Positions 51,994 to 60,687 of a stretch of DNA of 64,000 nucleotides are shown here, one piece after another. The stretch is from the NCBI RefSeq assembly GCF_036670025.1, contig NZ_CP137640.1, forward strand, positions 5,800,001 to 5,864,000. The letters are read 5' to 3'. Position 1 is the first letter of the stretch, and each line of letters opens with the position of its first letter. The stretch comes from Bacillus_BD oryzisoli (GTDB lineage Bacteria > Bacillota > Bacilli > Bacillales > Cytobacillaceae). Both the position numbers and the translations under genes were made by a program. The notes under the pieces were generated by a model. It ran no database searches, was not told where the DNA came from, and saw nothing but the letters and a program-made list of their open reading frames with translations.

Positions 51994-52317
51994 TCAATCT
52001 TTAGATCTATCTAGTATTTGAATAGTTCCGATTAGGTGACTATTAAAAATTTGCCTAGCGACCAAAAGTAAATCAATTATTAGCGGGTCCCGTAATGAAT
52101 AAATGACACGATTACCGCTTTTTGTACCAACAACAATATTTTTGTTTCTTAATACCTTAAGTTGTTGAGAAACAGTAGAACTTTCATTGCCAATTACCCT
52201 TTGAATTTCACTTACACCCATTTCTCCATTAGAAAGTACCTCTAAAATTTTAATACGAATGGGATTAGAAAGGGCTTTAAAAAAATCTGCTTTAAATTTT
52301 TGCAATTCATAATCCAT
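51994..52317 (-). CDS. ArsR-family transcriptional regulator
   Basis: 107 aa winged-helix repressor: FFKALSNPIRIKILEVLSNG, then MGVSEIQRVIGNESSTVSQQ and LKVLRNKNIVVGTKSGNRVI, the standard ArsR recognition helix and beta-wing. The metal-sensing CxC of the alpha-3 helix is absent, so it probably senses something other than arsenite or cadmium. GGAG precedes the ATG. It has no obvious target gene adjacent. Confidence 0.85.
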   Translation of the reverse strand: MDYELQKFKADFFKALSNPIRIKILEVLSNGEMGVSEIQRVIGNESSTVSQQLKVLRNKNIVVGTKSGNRVIYSLRDPLIIDLLLVARQIFNSHLIGTIQILDRSKD

Positions 52318-52487
52318 TTTATTAACTCCTTATTGGTTATATTTGAATTTCCTTATTGCATAAATAATGCTTTAAAAGTCTTGGGTAGCCACGAACATTT
52401 TAAGAAAAGATCGTCTCTAGTATCCACATCACACCAAACAAAGGGGACTATTTCATTTGTTAAATAAGAAAAAGAGAAAGTAACAAT

Positions 52488-53912
52488 CTACGAAACTGGT
52501 AAATCAATTTCTATAGTAGTTCCTTTTGAGCAACTTTCTATATTTATTTTTCCTTTATGTTGTTCAATTATTTGGTTACAAATCATAAGCCCCAAACCTG
52601 TTCCATTTTCTTTTGTAGTAAAAAAGGGGGTTCCGATTTTTTTTAATATATGCTCGGGAATACCGTGTCCTTGATCTACAATTCGAACGATGAGTGACTC
52701 CGAATTTTTACTTTGTACTTCAATGGTGATTGCCCCACCTTTTGGCATAGCTTCAATTGAGTTTTTTAAAAAGTTGATAAAAACCTGTTTTAGTTGATTT
52801 TCATCACAGCTAATCAACGGTAAATTAGGCTCGATTTTTGTTATGATCTCAATACTATTCATATTCGTCTGGGTCTGTAGCAGAGTGACAATTTGCTCTA
52901 AAATATCTTTAAGGTTACCTTGGCTATATTTTGATATTTGTTGTGGTTTTGAAAGGACAAGTAGCTCATTTAAAATCATTTCAATTCGATTCATTTCAGA
53001 TGAAATAATGTCAAAATACATCTTTTGGTCTTTTAACTCACTTTCCATTATTTGAAGAAATCCTTTAATGGCCGTTAAAGGGTTTCTTACTTCATGGGCA
53101 ATGCCAGCAGCTAATTGTCCAGCAACAGTAAGTTTTTCAGAGTTTATCATAAGTTCCTGTGTCTGTTTCCTTTCACTAATATCCCTTACAATTGCATGTA
53201 TAGCTGGTTGGCCCTTATAAATAGTAGGAATTGTTTTTATTTCTACATCAATTTCTTTCCCATCAAACCGGACAAATCTTTCCTCTATCGGACCCACTGA
53301 CTCACTACGTATTTTATTTTCTACAAGATTTTGTAATTTGCCGTAGTCACTATGGTCTATAAATTCATATATGGACTTTCCTATGATATCTTTTTTAGCA
53401 GAGGCCCCAAGAAGTCCAACACCTGCTTCATTTATAAAGAAACATCTTCCTTTTCTTAAGATAATTATTGCGTCAGGGGATTCCTCTACAATGCGCTGGT
53501 ATCTTTTTTCCCCCTCATAAACTTTTTTTTCGGCCAGTTTTAGATCGGTAATATTCTGTATCTGACTAACAAAATACAAAGGATCTCCTTGATTACTTCT
53601 TACTAGGGTCAGGCTCAATAACGCCCAAATCTCATCATTGTTTTTATGTACGTAACGTTTTTCTGTATGAAATGAATGAATTTTCCCCTCTAATAACAAA
53701 CTTAGCTTAGACTGATCAATCTCTAAATCGTCAGGATGTGTAATTTCTCGAAAAGATAATTTCAATAATTCTGATTCCTGATAACCAAGAAGATGACATA
53801 AAGAGTGATTAACTTTTAAAAGTGCTCCGTCTACAGCTACTATAGCTTTGCCTATAGCAGCATAATCAAAGGCATGGACTAATAGTTGATTTTCTAGTTC
53901 AATCTTATCCAT
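52488..53912 (-). CDS. PAS-domain sensor histidine kinase
   Basis: 474 aa from ATG 53912 (GGGAG upstream). Two PAS domains with PAC-like ends (residues about 10-125, ending VSQIQNITDLK; 130-250, ending HAIVRDISERK), then HisKA with the phospho-acceptor in GQLAAGIAHEVRNPLTAIKG, and HATPase_c with NFLKNSIEAM, DQGHGIP and FFTTKENGTGLGL. No transmembrane segment, so it is a cytoplasmic sensor. No response regulator is adjacent. This orphan soluble architecture is like the sporulation kinases that feed Spo0F, which fits a spore-former (inference). Confidence 0.9.
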   Translation of the reverse strand: MDKIELENQLLVHAFDYAAIGKAIVAVDGALLKVNHSLCHLLGYQESELLKLSFREITHPDDLEIDQSKLSLLLEGKIHSFHTEKRYVHKNNDEIWALLSLTLVRSNQGDPLYFVSQIQNITDLKLAEKKVYEGEKRYQRIVEESPDAIIILRKGRCFFINEAGVGLLGASAKKDIIGKSIYEFIDHSDYGKLQNLVENKIRSESVGPIEERFVRFDGKEIDVEIKTIPTIYKGQPAIHAIVRDISERKQTQELMINSEKLTVAGQLAAGIAHEVRNPLTAIKGFLQIMESELKDQKMYFDIISSEMNRIEMILNELLVLSKPQQISKYSQGNLKDILEQIVTLLQTQTNMNSIEIITKIEPNLPLISCDENQLKQVFINFLKNSIEAMPKGGAITIEVQSKNSESLIVRIVDQGHGIPEHILKKIGTPFFTTKENGTGLGLMICNQIIEQHKGKINIESCSKGTTIEIDLPVS

Positions 53913-53954
53913 ATTTTTTTTCTCCCTTTTTTGTTTTTTTAAAGCAAAATAAAA

Positions 53955-53990
53955 AGCCAAATAAGAAGCAAAAGCTTCTCATTTGGCTCA
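53955..53990 (-). terminator. Terminator after DUF2294 gene
   Basis: AGCCAAAT-x-AGAAGC / GCTTCT-x-ATTTGGCT around AAAA, with a T-rich run after it on the minus strand. Confidence 0.8.
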
Positions 53991-54026
53991 TGTCTAACTC
54001 CATTCGTTTAGTTCATTTCCACCATT

Positions 54027-54722
54027 TTATAAATTTGGCTTTATAATAAAAACAATTGCACTTTTATTTTTAAAAAAATCCCAGTCAACAAAAATGTCAA
54101 TTACATTTGCTTTAAGAAGTGATTCAAAGTGGTTATTATTATGTAAGTACGTTTTCTCCAAGCTTCTTTTTGCTATAAGTAATATCTCCTGATATCCCTC
54201 TCTAATTAACTGTTTTTCAATATTTACCAAGATATCGTTACGAATCACGAGAATCGTTCTAGGGTTTAATTGGCATGAATAGATTTCAGCCGGGGCCTTT
54301 TCCACCTGTTGGCTAATATTAGATATTTCTTCATGGACTTTTTCTTTTCCTTCATATTCTTCAGTTAACCAAAGGTTTTCTGTATCTAAGTTCGTACTTA
54401 TTCCTACAAATATCCCTGATTTATTGTGTATTCCCCAGTCATAGTAGAATTCACGAATTTCGATTCCCGTCAAGATCTTAATATAAGCTTTTATTTCAGG
54501 GATAAGCACTTTCATCAAGGAGTCTCTTGTTTGTTGAAATATTTTTTCTTGATTTTGTTCAATAAGTACTCTTTCAGTAGGTGACATGAAATTTCGGAGA
54601 TAAACGGTAAGAACCGACTTTTCGATTGTAACAAAAACGGATTCTGGCCCTTTCCCAAAGTTATCACGTAGTAATTTCCCTATATAGCTAGTCAATTCAG
54701 TTTGTTGTGAATTACTTGACAT
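54027..54722 (-). CDS. DUF2294 domain protein
   Basis: 231 aa with two DUF2294-like halves. The first includes TSYIGKLLRDNFGKGPESVF, VTIEKSVLTVYLRNFMSPTE and YIKILTGIEIREFYYDWGIH; the second repeats the pattern with RTILVIRNDILVNIEKQLIR and DIFVDWDFFKNKSAIVFIIK. The family is cytoplasmic and uncharacterised, seen near stress and membrane-transport genes. It is followed at once by the PAS kinase in the same direction but separated by a terminator. Confidence 0.75.
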   Translation of the reverse strand: MSSNSQQTELTSYIGKLLRDNFGKGPESVFVTIEKSVLTVYLRNFMSPTERVLIEQNQEKIFQQTRDSLMKVLIPEIKAYIKILTGIEIREFYYDWGIHNKSGIFVGISTNLDTENLWLTEEYEGKEKVHEEISNISQQVEKAPAEIYSCQLNPRTILVIRNDILVNIEKQLIREGYQEILLIAKRSLEKTYLHNNNHFESLLKANVIDIFVDWDFFKNKSAIVFIIKPNL

Positions 54723-54948
54723 TTATTTTCAACATCCTTGTTTGAGGTAAAAGCGTCATATCCTTTACCCTAGTTTTAGTTTAGATAGATATACCAATAT
54801 TTTCAACAAAAATGCCTTTTTTAAACATTCGGATCGAAGGATCATACATTATTGTGAATACTAACCTTAAGCATTTTAGGTGTCACAATTGATGCTTCAG
54901 CAGGAAATAAACTAGAGATTTTTTTAATGGAATAATAATTCTTTTAAA

Positions 54949-55188
54949 ATGGTAACAGAAGTTCCGTATCATATGATGAAGCTATTAAGTAATAAAAAAG
55001 TTGGTATAGCCTTCAGGCAAAGGTATATTGCAGATACTTATTATGTAGTTGTTCTAAAATGGAATGGAGACAGATTAGTTCTACACGAAGAACTATACTC
55101 TAATTACTACCTACAATTGAAAAGTTTTATAACGAAAAAATATCATAAATACTTTTTGGGGAGTGACCGGCACCAATCCTTTCTGTGA
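54949..55188 (+). CDS. Possible small hypothetical protein
   Basis: 79 codons, MVTEVPYHMMKLLSNKKVGI, then FRQRYIADTYYVVVLKWNGD. The frame has good composition but there is no ribosome site, and the last residues (FLGSDRHQSFL) are read from a family-A end (TTTTTGGGGAGTGACCGGCA, 55150-55172). It may be a gene truncated by the repeat. Low confidence. Confidence 0.3.
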   Translation: MVTEVPYHMMKLLSNKKVGIAFRQRYIADTYYVVVLKWNGDRLVLHEELYSNYYLQLKSFITKKYHKYFLGSDRHQSFL

Positions 55189-55380
55189 CTGGATTTTCTG
55201 CTCGTTTTTTAGTTCTGCTATAGATTTAGGTTCAGCTGAATCTGCTGTTATTTCATTTGATTCGTACCCTTTTTATTTAATCCACTTTGCCAGCTCTCGA
55301 TTGCTGATTTTTTGGCCATAAAATTCGTCAATCGCATAAATGCCATAAATTTACGCAATCTATTTAATGGAGGTGGAAAA

Positions 55381-55935
55381 ATGGAGAACCAAAATAATCA
55401 TAAAACTATAAATAACTATGGAATGGACGATCAGGATAAGGAAATCTTAGAAGAGATCAGTAATATCATAGGAATCGAAAACCAAAATCATCATCAAGCT
55501 AACAATAACGATAAAATGGACAATCAGGATAGGGAAATCTTTGAACAAATCGGTAATTCAATAGGAATCGAAAACCAAAATCATCATCAAGCTAACAATA
55601 ACGATAAAATGGACAATCAGGATAGGGAAATCTTTGAACAAATCGGTAATACTATAGGAATCGAAAACCAAAACCATCGTCAAGCTAACAATAACGATAA
55701 AATGGACAATCAGGATAGGGAAATCTTTGAACAAATCGGTAATATTATAGGAATCGAAAACCAAAATCATCGTCAAGCTAACAATAACAATAAAGTTGAC
55801 AATCAAGATAATGGAATCTTTGAACGAATCGGTGATAGCATTAGTAATGTGGTTAATAATGTAGTGGATGCAGTTACAGGTGAAGATCAAAACAATGATC
55901 AACAAAAAGGTAAGAATAACAAGAACCGTCTTTAA
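55381..55935 (+). CDS. Asn-rich tandem-repeat protein
   Basis: 184 aa from ATG 55381, after GGAGGTGGAAAA. Four near-identical 31-residue units (GIENQNHHQANNNDKMDNQD then REIFEQIGNSI) make up residues 30-150. A C-terminal amphipathic stretch (RIGDSISNVVNNVVDAVTGE) and a basic Asn/Lys-rich tail follow. No signal peptide or membrane helix. The His/Asn/Gln-rich, hydrophilic repeats look like a structural or metal-binding matrix protein, possibly spore-associated; I do not recognise the family. A strong terminator ends the gene. Confidence 0.7.
   Translation: MENQNNHKTINNYGMDDQDKEILEEISNIIGIENQNHHQANNNDKMDNQDREIFEQIGNSIGIENQNHHQANNNDKMDNQDREIFEQIGNTIGIENQNHRQANNNDKMDNQDREIFEQIGNIIGIENQNHRQANNNNKVDNQDNGIFERIGDSISNVVNNVVDAVTGEDQNNDQQKGKNNKNRL
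55468..55839. repeat. 93-bp tandem repeats, four copies
   Basis: Starts at 55468, 55561, 55654 and 55747 (ATAGGAATCGAAAACCAAAA), strict 93-base period. The last unit is diverged (AATAAAGTTGACAATCAAGA). All in frame. Confidence 0.9.
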
Positions 55936-55936
55936 T

Positions 55937-55960
55937 AAACGCCGCTTTGGCGTTTTTTCT
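55937..55960 (+). terminator. Terminator of the repeat-protein gene
   Basis: AAACGCC / GGCGTTT followed by TTTCTTTC. Confidence 0.85.
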
Positions 55961-56153
55961 TTCTTCTTCGGTTTCCTTCATTGCCAAACAGTCTCGGTGA
56001 ATATATCCCTATCAGTCTTGTTAAGCACCATTCAACATATGGAGTCCCAGATAACAGTTGGATAAGAAGATTGCTAAATTAATCGGGGAAGTGACTGGCG
56101 CCCTATCCCAATCTTTCCTCCTATTTCTCAAATATAAATAATTGAAAAAATGA

Positions 56154-56250
56154 AAAGTAGACCTAGGGCGTCTTATTCCCAGGTCTACTTCAGTTAAATA
56201 AATACGTGGAACATTTTGTGAAACAAGATTTTTCGGGGCGTCCCAGTGAC
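56154..56250. repeat. Composite repeat: hairpin plus family A
   Basis: AAGTAGACCTAGGG / TCCCAGGTCTACTT hairpin, then CGTGGAACATTTTGTGAAAC, AAGATTTTTCGGGGCGTCCC and AGTGACG. It ends six bases before the CitMHS stop codon. Confidence 0.85.
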
Positions 56251-56255
56251 GTCGT

Positions 56256-57554
56256 TTAGAATGGAATCGCGCCTGTCAGGATCGCCGCAATGGTCATGAC
56301 TATAGTCGTTCCAAACGCCCATTTAAAGAGAAACTTTTGATGTTCTCCAAAATCGACTCCAACTAATCCAATCAGAATAAATGTAGCAGGAACCAAAGGA
56401 GACAGTGGGAATCCAGTTGTTGAATGCCCCAATAAAGCTGCCCGTCCTATTTCCACTGGATTAATCCCAAAGCTAGATGCGGTTTCACTAATAATAGGAA
56501 GAATTCCAAAGTAATAGACATCAGGCGAAAAGACAAAACCAAGAGGAAGACTAGTAAGCGCAACGACTAAAGGCATGTGTGGACCAAGCCAATCAGGAAT
56601 AACTGAAACGATTGTAGCTGCCATGGAATCCATCATTTTAGTCCCGGTGAATACTCCTATAAAAATTCCTGCTGCGAATACCAGCGTACTAATTGTCACA
56701 TAGCTGTTTGCATGTCTTAAAATCTGTTCTTGTTGTTTAATTGGATTAGGAAAGTTTACAAACAAGGCAATCGTAAAGGCAATGGCAAACAAAACCTGAA
56801 TTGGCAAGACCTCCATGACCAACATGACCATAAGAGCAAGCGTCAGTAGTAAGTTAAACCAAAATAATTTAGAAGATCTCTTATCGATTTCAAGTGCTGC
56901 AGCTTGTTCGGCGAAAGCGTGAGTGGACTCCAATTGAATAACACCTAATCTATCCCGTTCCTTCTTACCAAGTATATAGGCGGAAAAAAGTGTCCATACA
57001 AGCCCCGCAATCATAACTGGGATAAGCGGAATAAATAAATCATTCACTTCTACCTGAAGGCTCGCAGAAGCTCTTACCAAAGGTCCTCCCCATGGAATGA
57101 TATTCATTACACCTGCTGCTAATGCAACCACACATGCTAAAACTAGGCGATTCATACCTAATCTTTTGTAAAGCGGAAGCATGGCTGAAATTGAAATCAT
57201 AAACGTTGATGAACCGTCTCCATCCAACCCAACCAATATGGTAATAATGGCAGTTGCCATAACAACCTTTAAAGGATCACCTTTAACAAAACGAAGGATT
57301 CAGGCAATCATGGGATCAAATAAACCAACATCTATCATCAATCCGAAATATAAAATTGCAAAAACAATCATAATTGCCGTAGGTGCAACTGTAATAATAC
57401 CATCAAACATCATCTTTCCCATCTCTGAGCTAAACCCGCCGATTAATGCAAAAGCAACAGCAACAAAGACGAAAGCAACAATGACTGAAAAACGCTTAGA
57501 AATAACTAATAAAAGAAAAGTGGCAATCATGCAAAAGCCCAAAAAAGACAACAT
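56256..57554 (-). pseudogene. CitMHS-family citrate-divalent metal transporter with internal stop
   Basis: ATG 57554 follows a GGGGG site and gives MLSFLGFCMIATFLLLVISK. The frame is a 432-codon CitMHS permease (normal length) with about eleven helices, interrupted once by TGA at 57300-57302 between GLFDPMIA and ILRFVKGDPLKVV. A C-to-T change of CGA is the simplest cause. Everything after the stop (LDGDGSSTFM, PWGGPLVRAS, SPLVPATFILIG) is intact. CitM-type proteins import citrate complexed with Mg or Ca. The gene is inactive unless the stop is read through or is a sequence error. Confidence 0.87.
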
Positions 57555-57957
57555 TTCAAAATTTCCCCCTTTTAAAAACGAAACAATATTTAGCCTACCT
57601 TTTTCAAAACAGGCCCTTATTTTTAATGAAACAATTCTTTCTGCAATTTTCACAATCACATAGATAAAAAACGATCGGCTTTATAAATTAAATATTCGGA
57701 TAATTTAAATAAAAAATAACTTCCCTGTTGCCCCCCCCTCCAGACTATTTACCAGGCCAACAAACTCTGAATTTTCAAAAATAATCAAAAAAATAAAATA
57801 TTTTCCATTATACCATTGAAAATATATATAGTAAAAAATTATTTAAGAGAATTCTTTATATATGGGAAAGAAGGGACATCGGGACAAGTCCTTCGTTCCA
57901 GTAGAAAAATTAGAAAAATGAGGATCAAAAGAAATATTGAGATATGTGGAAAAAAAC
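57555..57957. other. Promoter side of the CitMHS gene
   Basis: A/T-rich, no gene seen. A family-B fragment (GAAGGGACATCGGGACAAGT) lies near 57870. Confidence 0.35.
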
Positions 57958-58008
57958 AAGGAAAGTTCTGCAGAGAATCTACATTCTCTCTCAGAGCTTT
58001 CCTTTTTT
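57958..58008. terminator. Terminator downstream of the 5'-nucleotidase gene
   Basis: AAGGAAAG / CTTTCCTT plus inner GAGAAT/ATTCTC pairing, T-runs on the plus strand and A/T-rich DNA on the other. It is similar to the hairpin at 12092. Confidence 0.75.
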
Positions 58009-58052
58009 ATTTCCTGGCAGGATAAACCTATAGATCTTTTTACTATTGATTA

Positions 58053-59867
58053 TTAAGAATTTGATGCTGATGTAACTCGGTTTAGTGCTGGTGGTTCTAT
58101 GACTTTTTGTTCTTTTAAATAGTTGAGGAACGCCCAATAATCTACTTCAGTCCGCACAGGTTCGCGATATTGTTTAAATGTCGGGTATCCGTCTGCTCCG
58201 ATGACTAAATAGGCTAGTGATGCCACCCGGTAGGAGCCGTCCAGGTCGAGTGGCTCCCCATTAATCATAACCTTCTCTGGATCAATTCTCTCATTTATTG
58301 GTTTGCTTTTATCGTGAGTATATTTGACGTTGTACGAAACAGCGAGCGGGTGAAAGCTTTCGGATCCGTTTGCGTTCTTTCTCCATTGCTCCTCAAGGAT
58401 TTGTTTTATTTGCTGCCCACTTAATGTTACGACCAATACTGGATTTTGATAGCCATGTGCTTGCCATGCCTCTCCAAATAGGATCTGTCCGTCACTGTCA
58501 GAAGCATTACTGCCTTTTTTGTATAGTAAATCACCCCGTAACGGACTAGCTGCTGTCAAAGCAAATTCAGCTGGATTATCCGCTTTTTTTCCAGAAGCAT
58601 AGTGAGCATCTGCCGCAAGATTTGCAAGTGTGCTTTCTCCGTTTGCATTACGTGCTCTAGTCAGATCGCCCGTTAATTTTGCAACCGGCTCTGCCCAGCG
58701 CGCCTTTCCACGCTCTACCCAGTAAGATACCATCTTTTCAATCTCTGGGTCTGCTGGTATATCACGTGTAACCGGGTGGTTCATGGATGTAGTCAAATTA
58801 CGTACAACATCCTTGGTATCCGGATCAATCGACAAGTTCAGTTCGTTGAGAAGGCGACCATGATTGGCTGCTTCTACCACTGGACGCGGGTTGCCTGCAG
58901 GGTCTTCAATGAAGGCATTAAACTTAGCATGCCAATGTCCGGAAACAATTGCATCAATCGCTGGTGATGCCTCTTTTGCAAAATCGAAAATAGGACCAAA
59001 AGGACTGTCAGAACCGTTAATGTCCGTACCGTCACTTTTTGTTGATCCTCCCTCGTGAACAACAGCAATAATCGTTTCAACCCCTTTTTCCTGCAATTCT
59101 TTAGCGTATTTGTTTGCTGTTTCAACAAGAGGATCAGCAGTTAAGACGCCTTCTTGAAACGATGTCGATCCTGTTATGGTTGTTGGGGTCGTAAGAGCGA
59201 TGAAACCAACAGGGATGGAACCGCCTTTTCCATCATGGATTCTTTTAATCGTATAAGGCTTTAACACTAATTGCCCAGTTTGTGCATCACGAATATTGGC
59301 GGAAAGGTAGTCATAGTCTGCCCCTTTAAATTTTTTCCCCTTGGAGTCGGTGAAAGAACTGTCAACATTGCGGACTCCAAAGGTTTTTCCCTTCATGATA
59401 TGTTCGGTAAGGAATTCCTTTGAAGCATCGAACTCGTGGTTGCCAGCAACAGAAAAGTCTAATCCTATTGCATTGAGGAATTCAATTGTGGGTTCATTGT
59501 GATGTGATGCCACTTCAAAAGGCCAGCCGCTGAAGTCGTCACCCGCCGAAAAAAGGATTGAGTTTTCGTTCCCAGCTTTTAGCTTATTAATATGAGCGGC
59601 CACATACGCCGCACCGCCAACAGTAAGTGGGCCATCTGTCGTCATAATTTGACCATTAGACTTGTCATTTAATGCCTGAAGGTACCCATGGAAGTCTGTT
59701 AAGCTTAGTAATTGGAGATTGACAAGCTCGGTGTTTCCTTTACCGTTATTGGATACTGCTTGTCCATCATTTTCGGATGCAAAAGTTTGAGAAGTACTCA
59801 TAAAGATACTGCTGCTAAGTATGGCGACAGTAGAGGCTGCACATAGACGTTTGAATGCTTTTTTCAA
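58053..59867 (-). CDS. Secreted bifunctional metallophosphatase/5'-nucleotidase
   Basis: 604 aa from TTG 59867, eight bases after AAGGAGG. This gives a clean Sec signal (KKAFKRLCAASTVAILSSSI ... TFASEN), so a longer start at 59915 is rejected. The metallophosphatase domain has LLSLTDFHGYL, SAGDDFSG, AGNHEFDAS and VSGHWHAKF (metal ligands). The nucleotidase C-terminal domain shows LANLAADAHY, ALTAASPLRGDLLYKKG, and YRVASLAYLVIGADGYPTFK. It releases phosphate from nucleotides outside the cell. A PhoP-type box lies directly upstream. Confidence 0.9.
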   Translation of the reverse strand: MKKAFKRLCAASTVAILSSSIFMSTSQTFASENDGQAVSNNGKGNTELVNLQLLSLTDFHGYLQALNDKSNGQIMTTDGPLTVGGAAYVAAHINKLKAGNENSILFSAGDDFSGWPFEVASHHNEPTIEFLNAIGLDFSVAGNHEFDASKEFLTEHIMKGKTFGVRNVDSSFTDSKGKKFKGADYDYLSANIRDAQTGQLVLKPYTIKRIHDGKGGSIPVGFIALTTPTTITGSTSFQEGVLTADPLVETANKYAKELQEKGVETIIAVVHEGGSTKSDGTDINGSDSPFGPIFDFAKEASPAIDAIVSGHWHAKFNAFIEDPAGNPRPVVEAANHGRLLNELNLSIDPDTKDVVRNLTTSMNHPVTRDIPADPEIEKMVSYWVERGKARWAEPVAKLTGDLTRARNANGESTLANLAADAHYASGKKADNPAEFALTAASPLRGDLLYKKGSNASDSDGQILFGEAWQAHGYQNPVLVVTLSGQQIKQILEEQWRKNANGSESFHPLAVSYNVKYTHDKSKPINERIDPEKVMINGEPLDLDGSYRVASLAYLVIGADGYPTFKQYREPVRTEVDYWAFLNYLKEQKVIEPPALNRVTSASNS

Positions 59868-59906
59868 TCGTATTTCCTCCTTAGATATTGGTCTATTAAA
59901 AATAGT

Positions 59907-59944
59907 AGCTAACATGTGTTAAGTTCTGGTTAACAGGATGTAAA
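59907..59944 (-). promoter_or_regulatory. PhoP box before the 5'-nucleotidase gene
   Basis: Minus strand: TTTACA-N5-TTAACC-N5-TTAACA-N4-TTAGCT. Three near-consensus TTNACA hexamers on an exact 11-base period, with TACTAT nine bases after TTAACA as a possible -10. This is the best PhoP site in the window. Confidence 0.75.
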
Positions 59945-60032
59945 TTATTGGAAAATTCCTTTTTTTGAGCAGCACTCTATTTTATTTTGGTCCTCTTTTT
60001 ATGTTTACTTGTATGTTGGGAAATATCCATAT

Positions 60033-60059
60033 AAATAGGCGCTAATTAGGCGCCTATTT
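60033..60059 (-). terminator. Terminator after DUF1292 gene, copy 2
   Basis: AAATAGGCGC / GCGCCTATTT, as at 37518. Confidence 0.8.
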
Positions 60060-60083
60060 GAAAAATTTTATTCATCGTAAATT

Positions 60084-60356
60084 CTATTCCTCTTCTTCAT
60101 CCATCATTTCTTCAAAAACTGCGGAGACTTTATCGAATTCATTGTCACTGTCTATCGCAGTGAAGTCACCATCCTGGTCTACTTTAAAAAAGAAGATATC
60201 GATGTCTTCATCTGTTTCTTCCTGGTCATCCTCAAGAAAGGCCACTGCCACATAGTCTGTACCTTCAATATTCATAGAAGCTAGCACTTCAACTTCCATC
60301 TCTTCGTCATTTTCATCGCTAATCGTAATGATTTCTCCAACTTCAATCTTTTCCAT
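60084..60356 (-). CDS. DUF1292 protein, copy 2
   Basis: 90 aa, differing from 37569-37841 at about ten positions, mostly conservative (e.g. HEDVQKE to LEDDQEE; KEFDKVSAAFEEI to NEFDKVSAVFEEM). Same acidic DUF1292 pattern and start region (GAGAGGGG upstream). Function is unknown. Confidence 0.85.
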   Translation of the reverse strand: MEKIEVGEIITISDENDEEMEVEVLASMNIEGTDYVAVAFLEDDQEETDEDIDIFFFKVDQDGDFTAIDSDNEFDKVSAVFEEMMDEEEE

Positions 60357-60526
60357 GACAAAAACCCCTCTCCTTTGATAAATATCAAAGTATCATTTCA
60401 TTTATCTCCCAATCAGTTATGATTCATGGAGGAAAAGCAATTAATTATGTAAAAGCACCGGACCCTTAGCAAAGTAATAGACCGGCTCCAAACTCTTTCT
60501 ATTAAAAAACGCTCAGCTGTTTTAAT

Positions 60527-60615
60527 AAACAATTGATTAGATGCCAGTTTTTTATAAATCAATTGTTTGTTTAAGGAGGATTCTGTACATGATAACATAA
60601 TCTGACCGGTCAGAA
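60527..60615. promoter_or_regulatory. Palindromes in the 60357-60687 gap
   Basis: 60527-60568 can form a hairpin with perfect arms AAACAATTGATT / AATCAATTGTTT. It is followed by AAGGAGGA, an ATG leading nowhere (MIT then stop), and the perfect palindrome CTGACCGGTCAG (60602-60613), which is typical of TetR-family operators. No plus-strand gene follows; this may be the control region of a lost gene. Confidence 0.4.
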
Positions 60616-60687
60616 TTGGAACTCGCAATGGAATCCACTTACGAATTAGATGTTGGATTTCCATTTACTTCTATTAGGAAAATCTAA

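Larger units (their letters stand above)
60033..60510. repeat. DUF1292 segment duplication, copy 2
   Basis: Counterpart of 37518-37995, direct orientation, 22.5 kb away. Confidence 0.8.

Noticed and set aside
55468..55839. CRISPR-like regular repeats
   Set aside because: The 93-bp units are contiguous, coding and have no spacers or cas genes; the 45-bp units at 31566-31790 are rejected for the same reason.
55558..55905. Minus-strand open frame over the 93-bp repeats
   Set aside because: Antisense to a well-supported gene, repeats produce it by symmetry.
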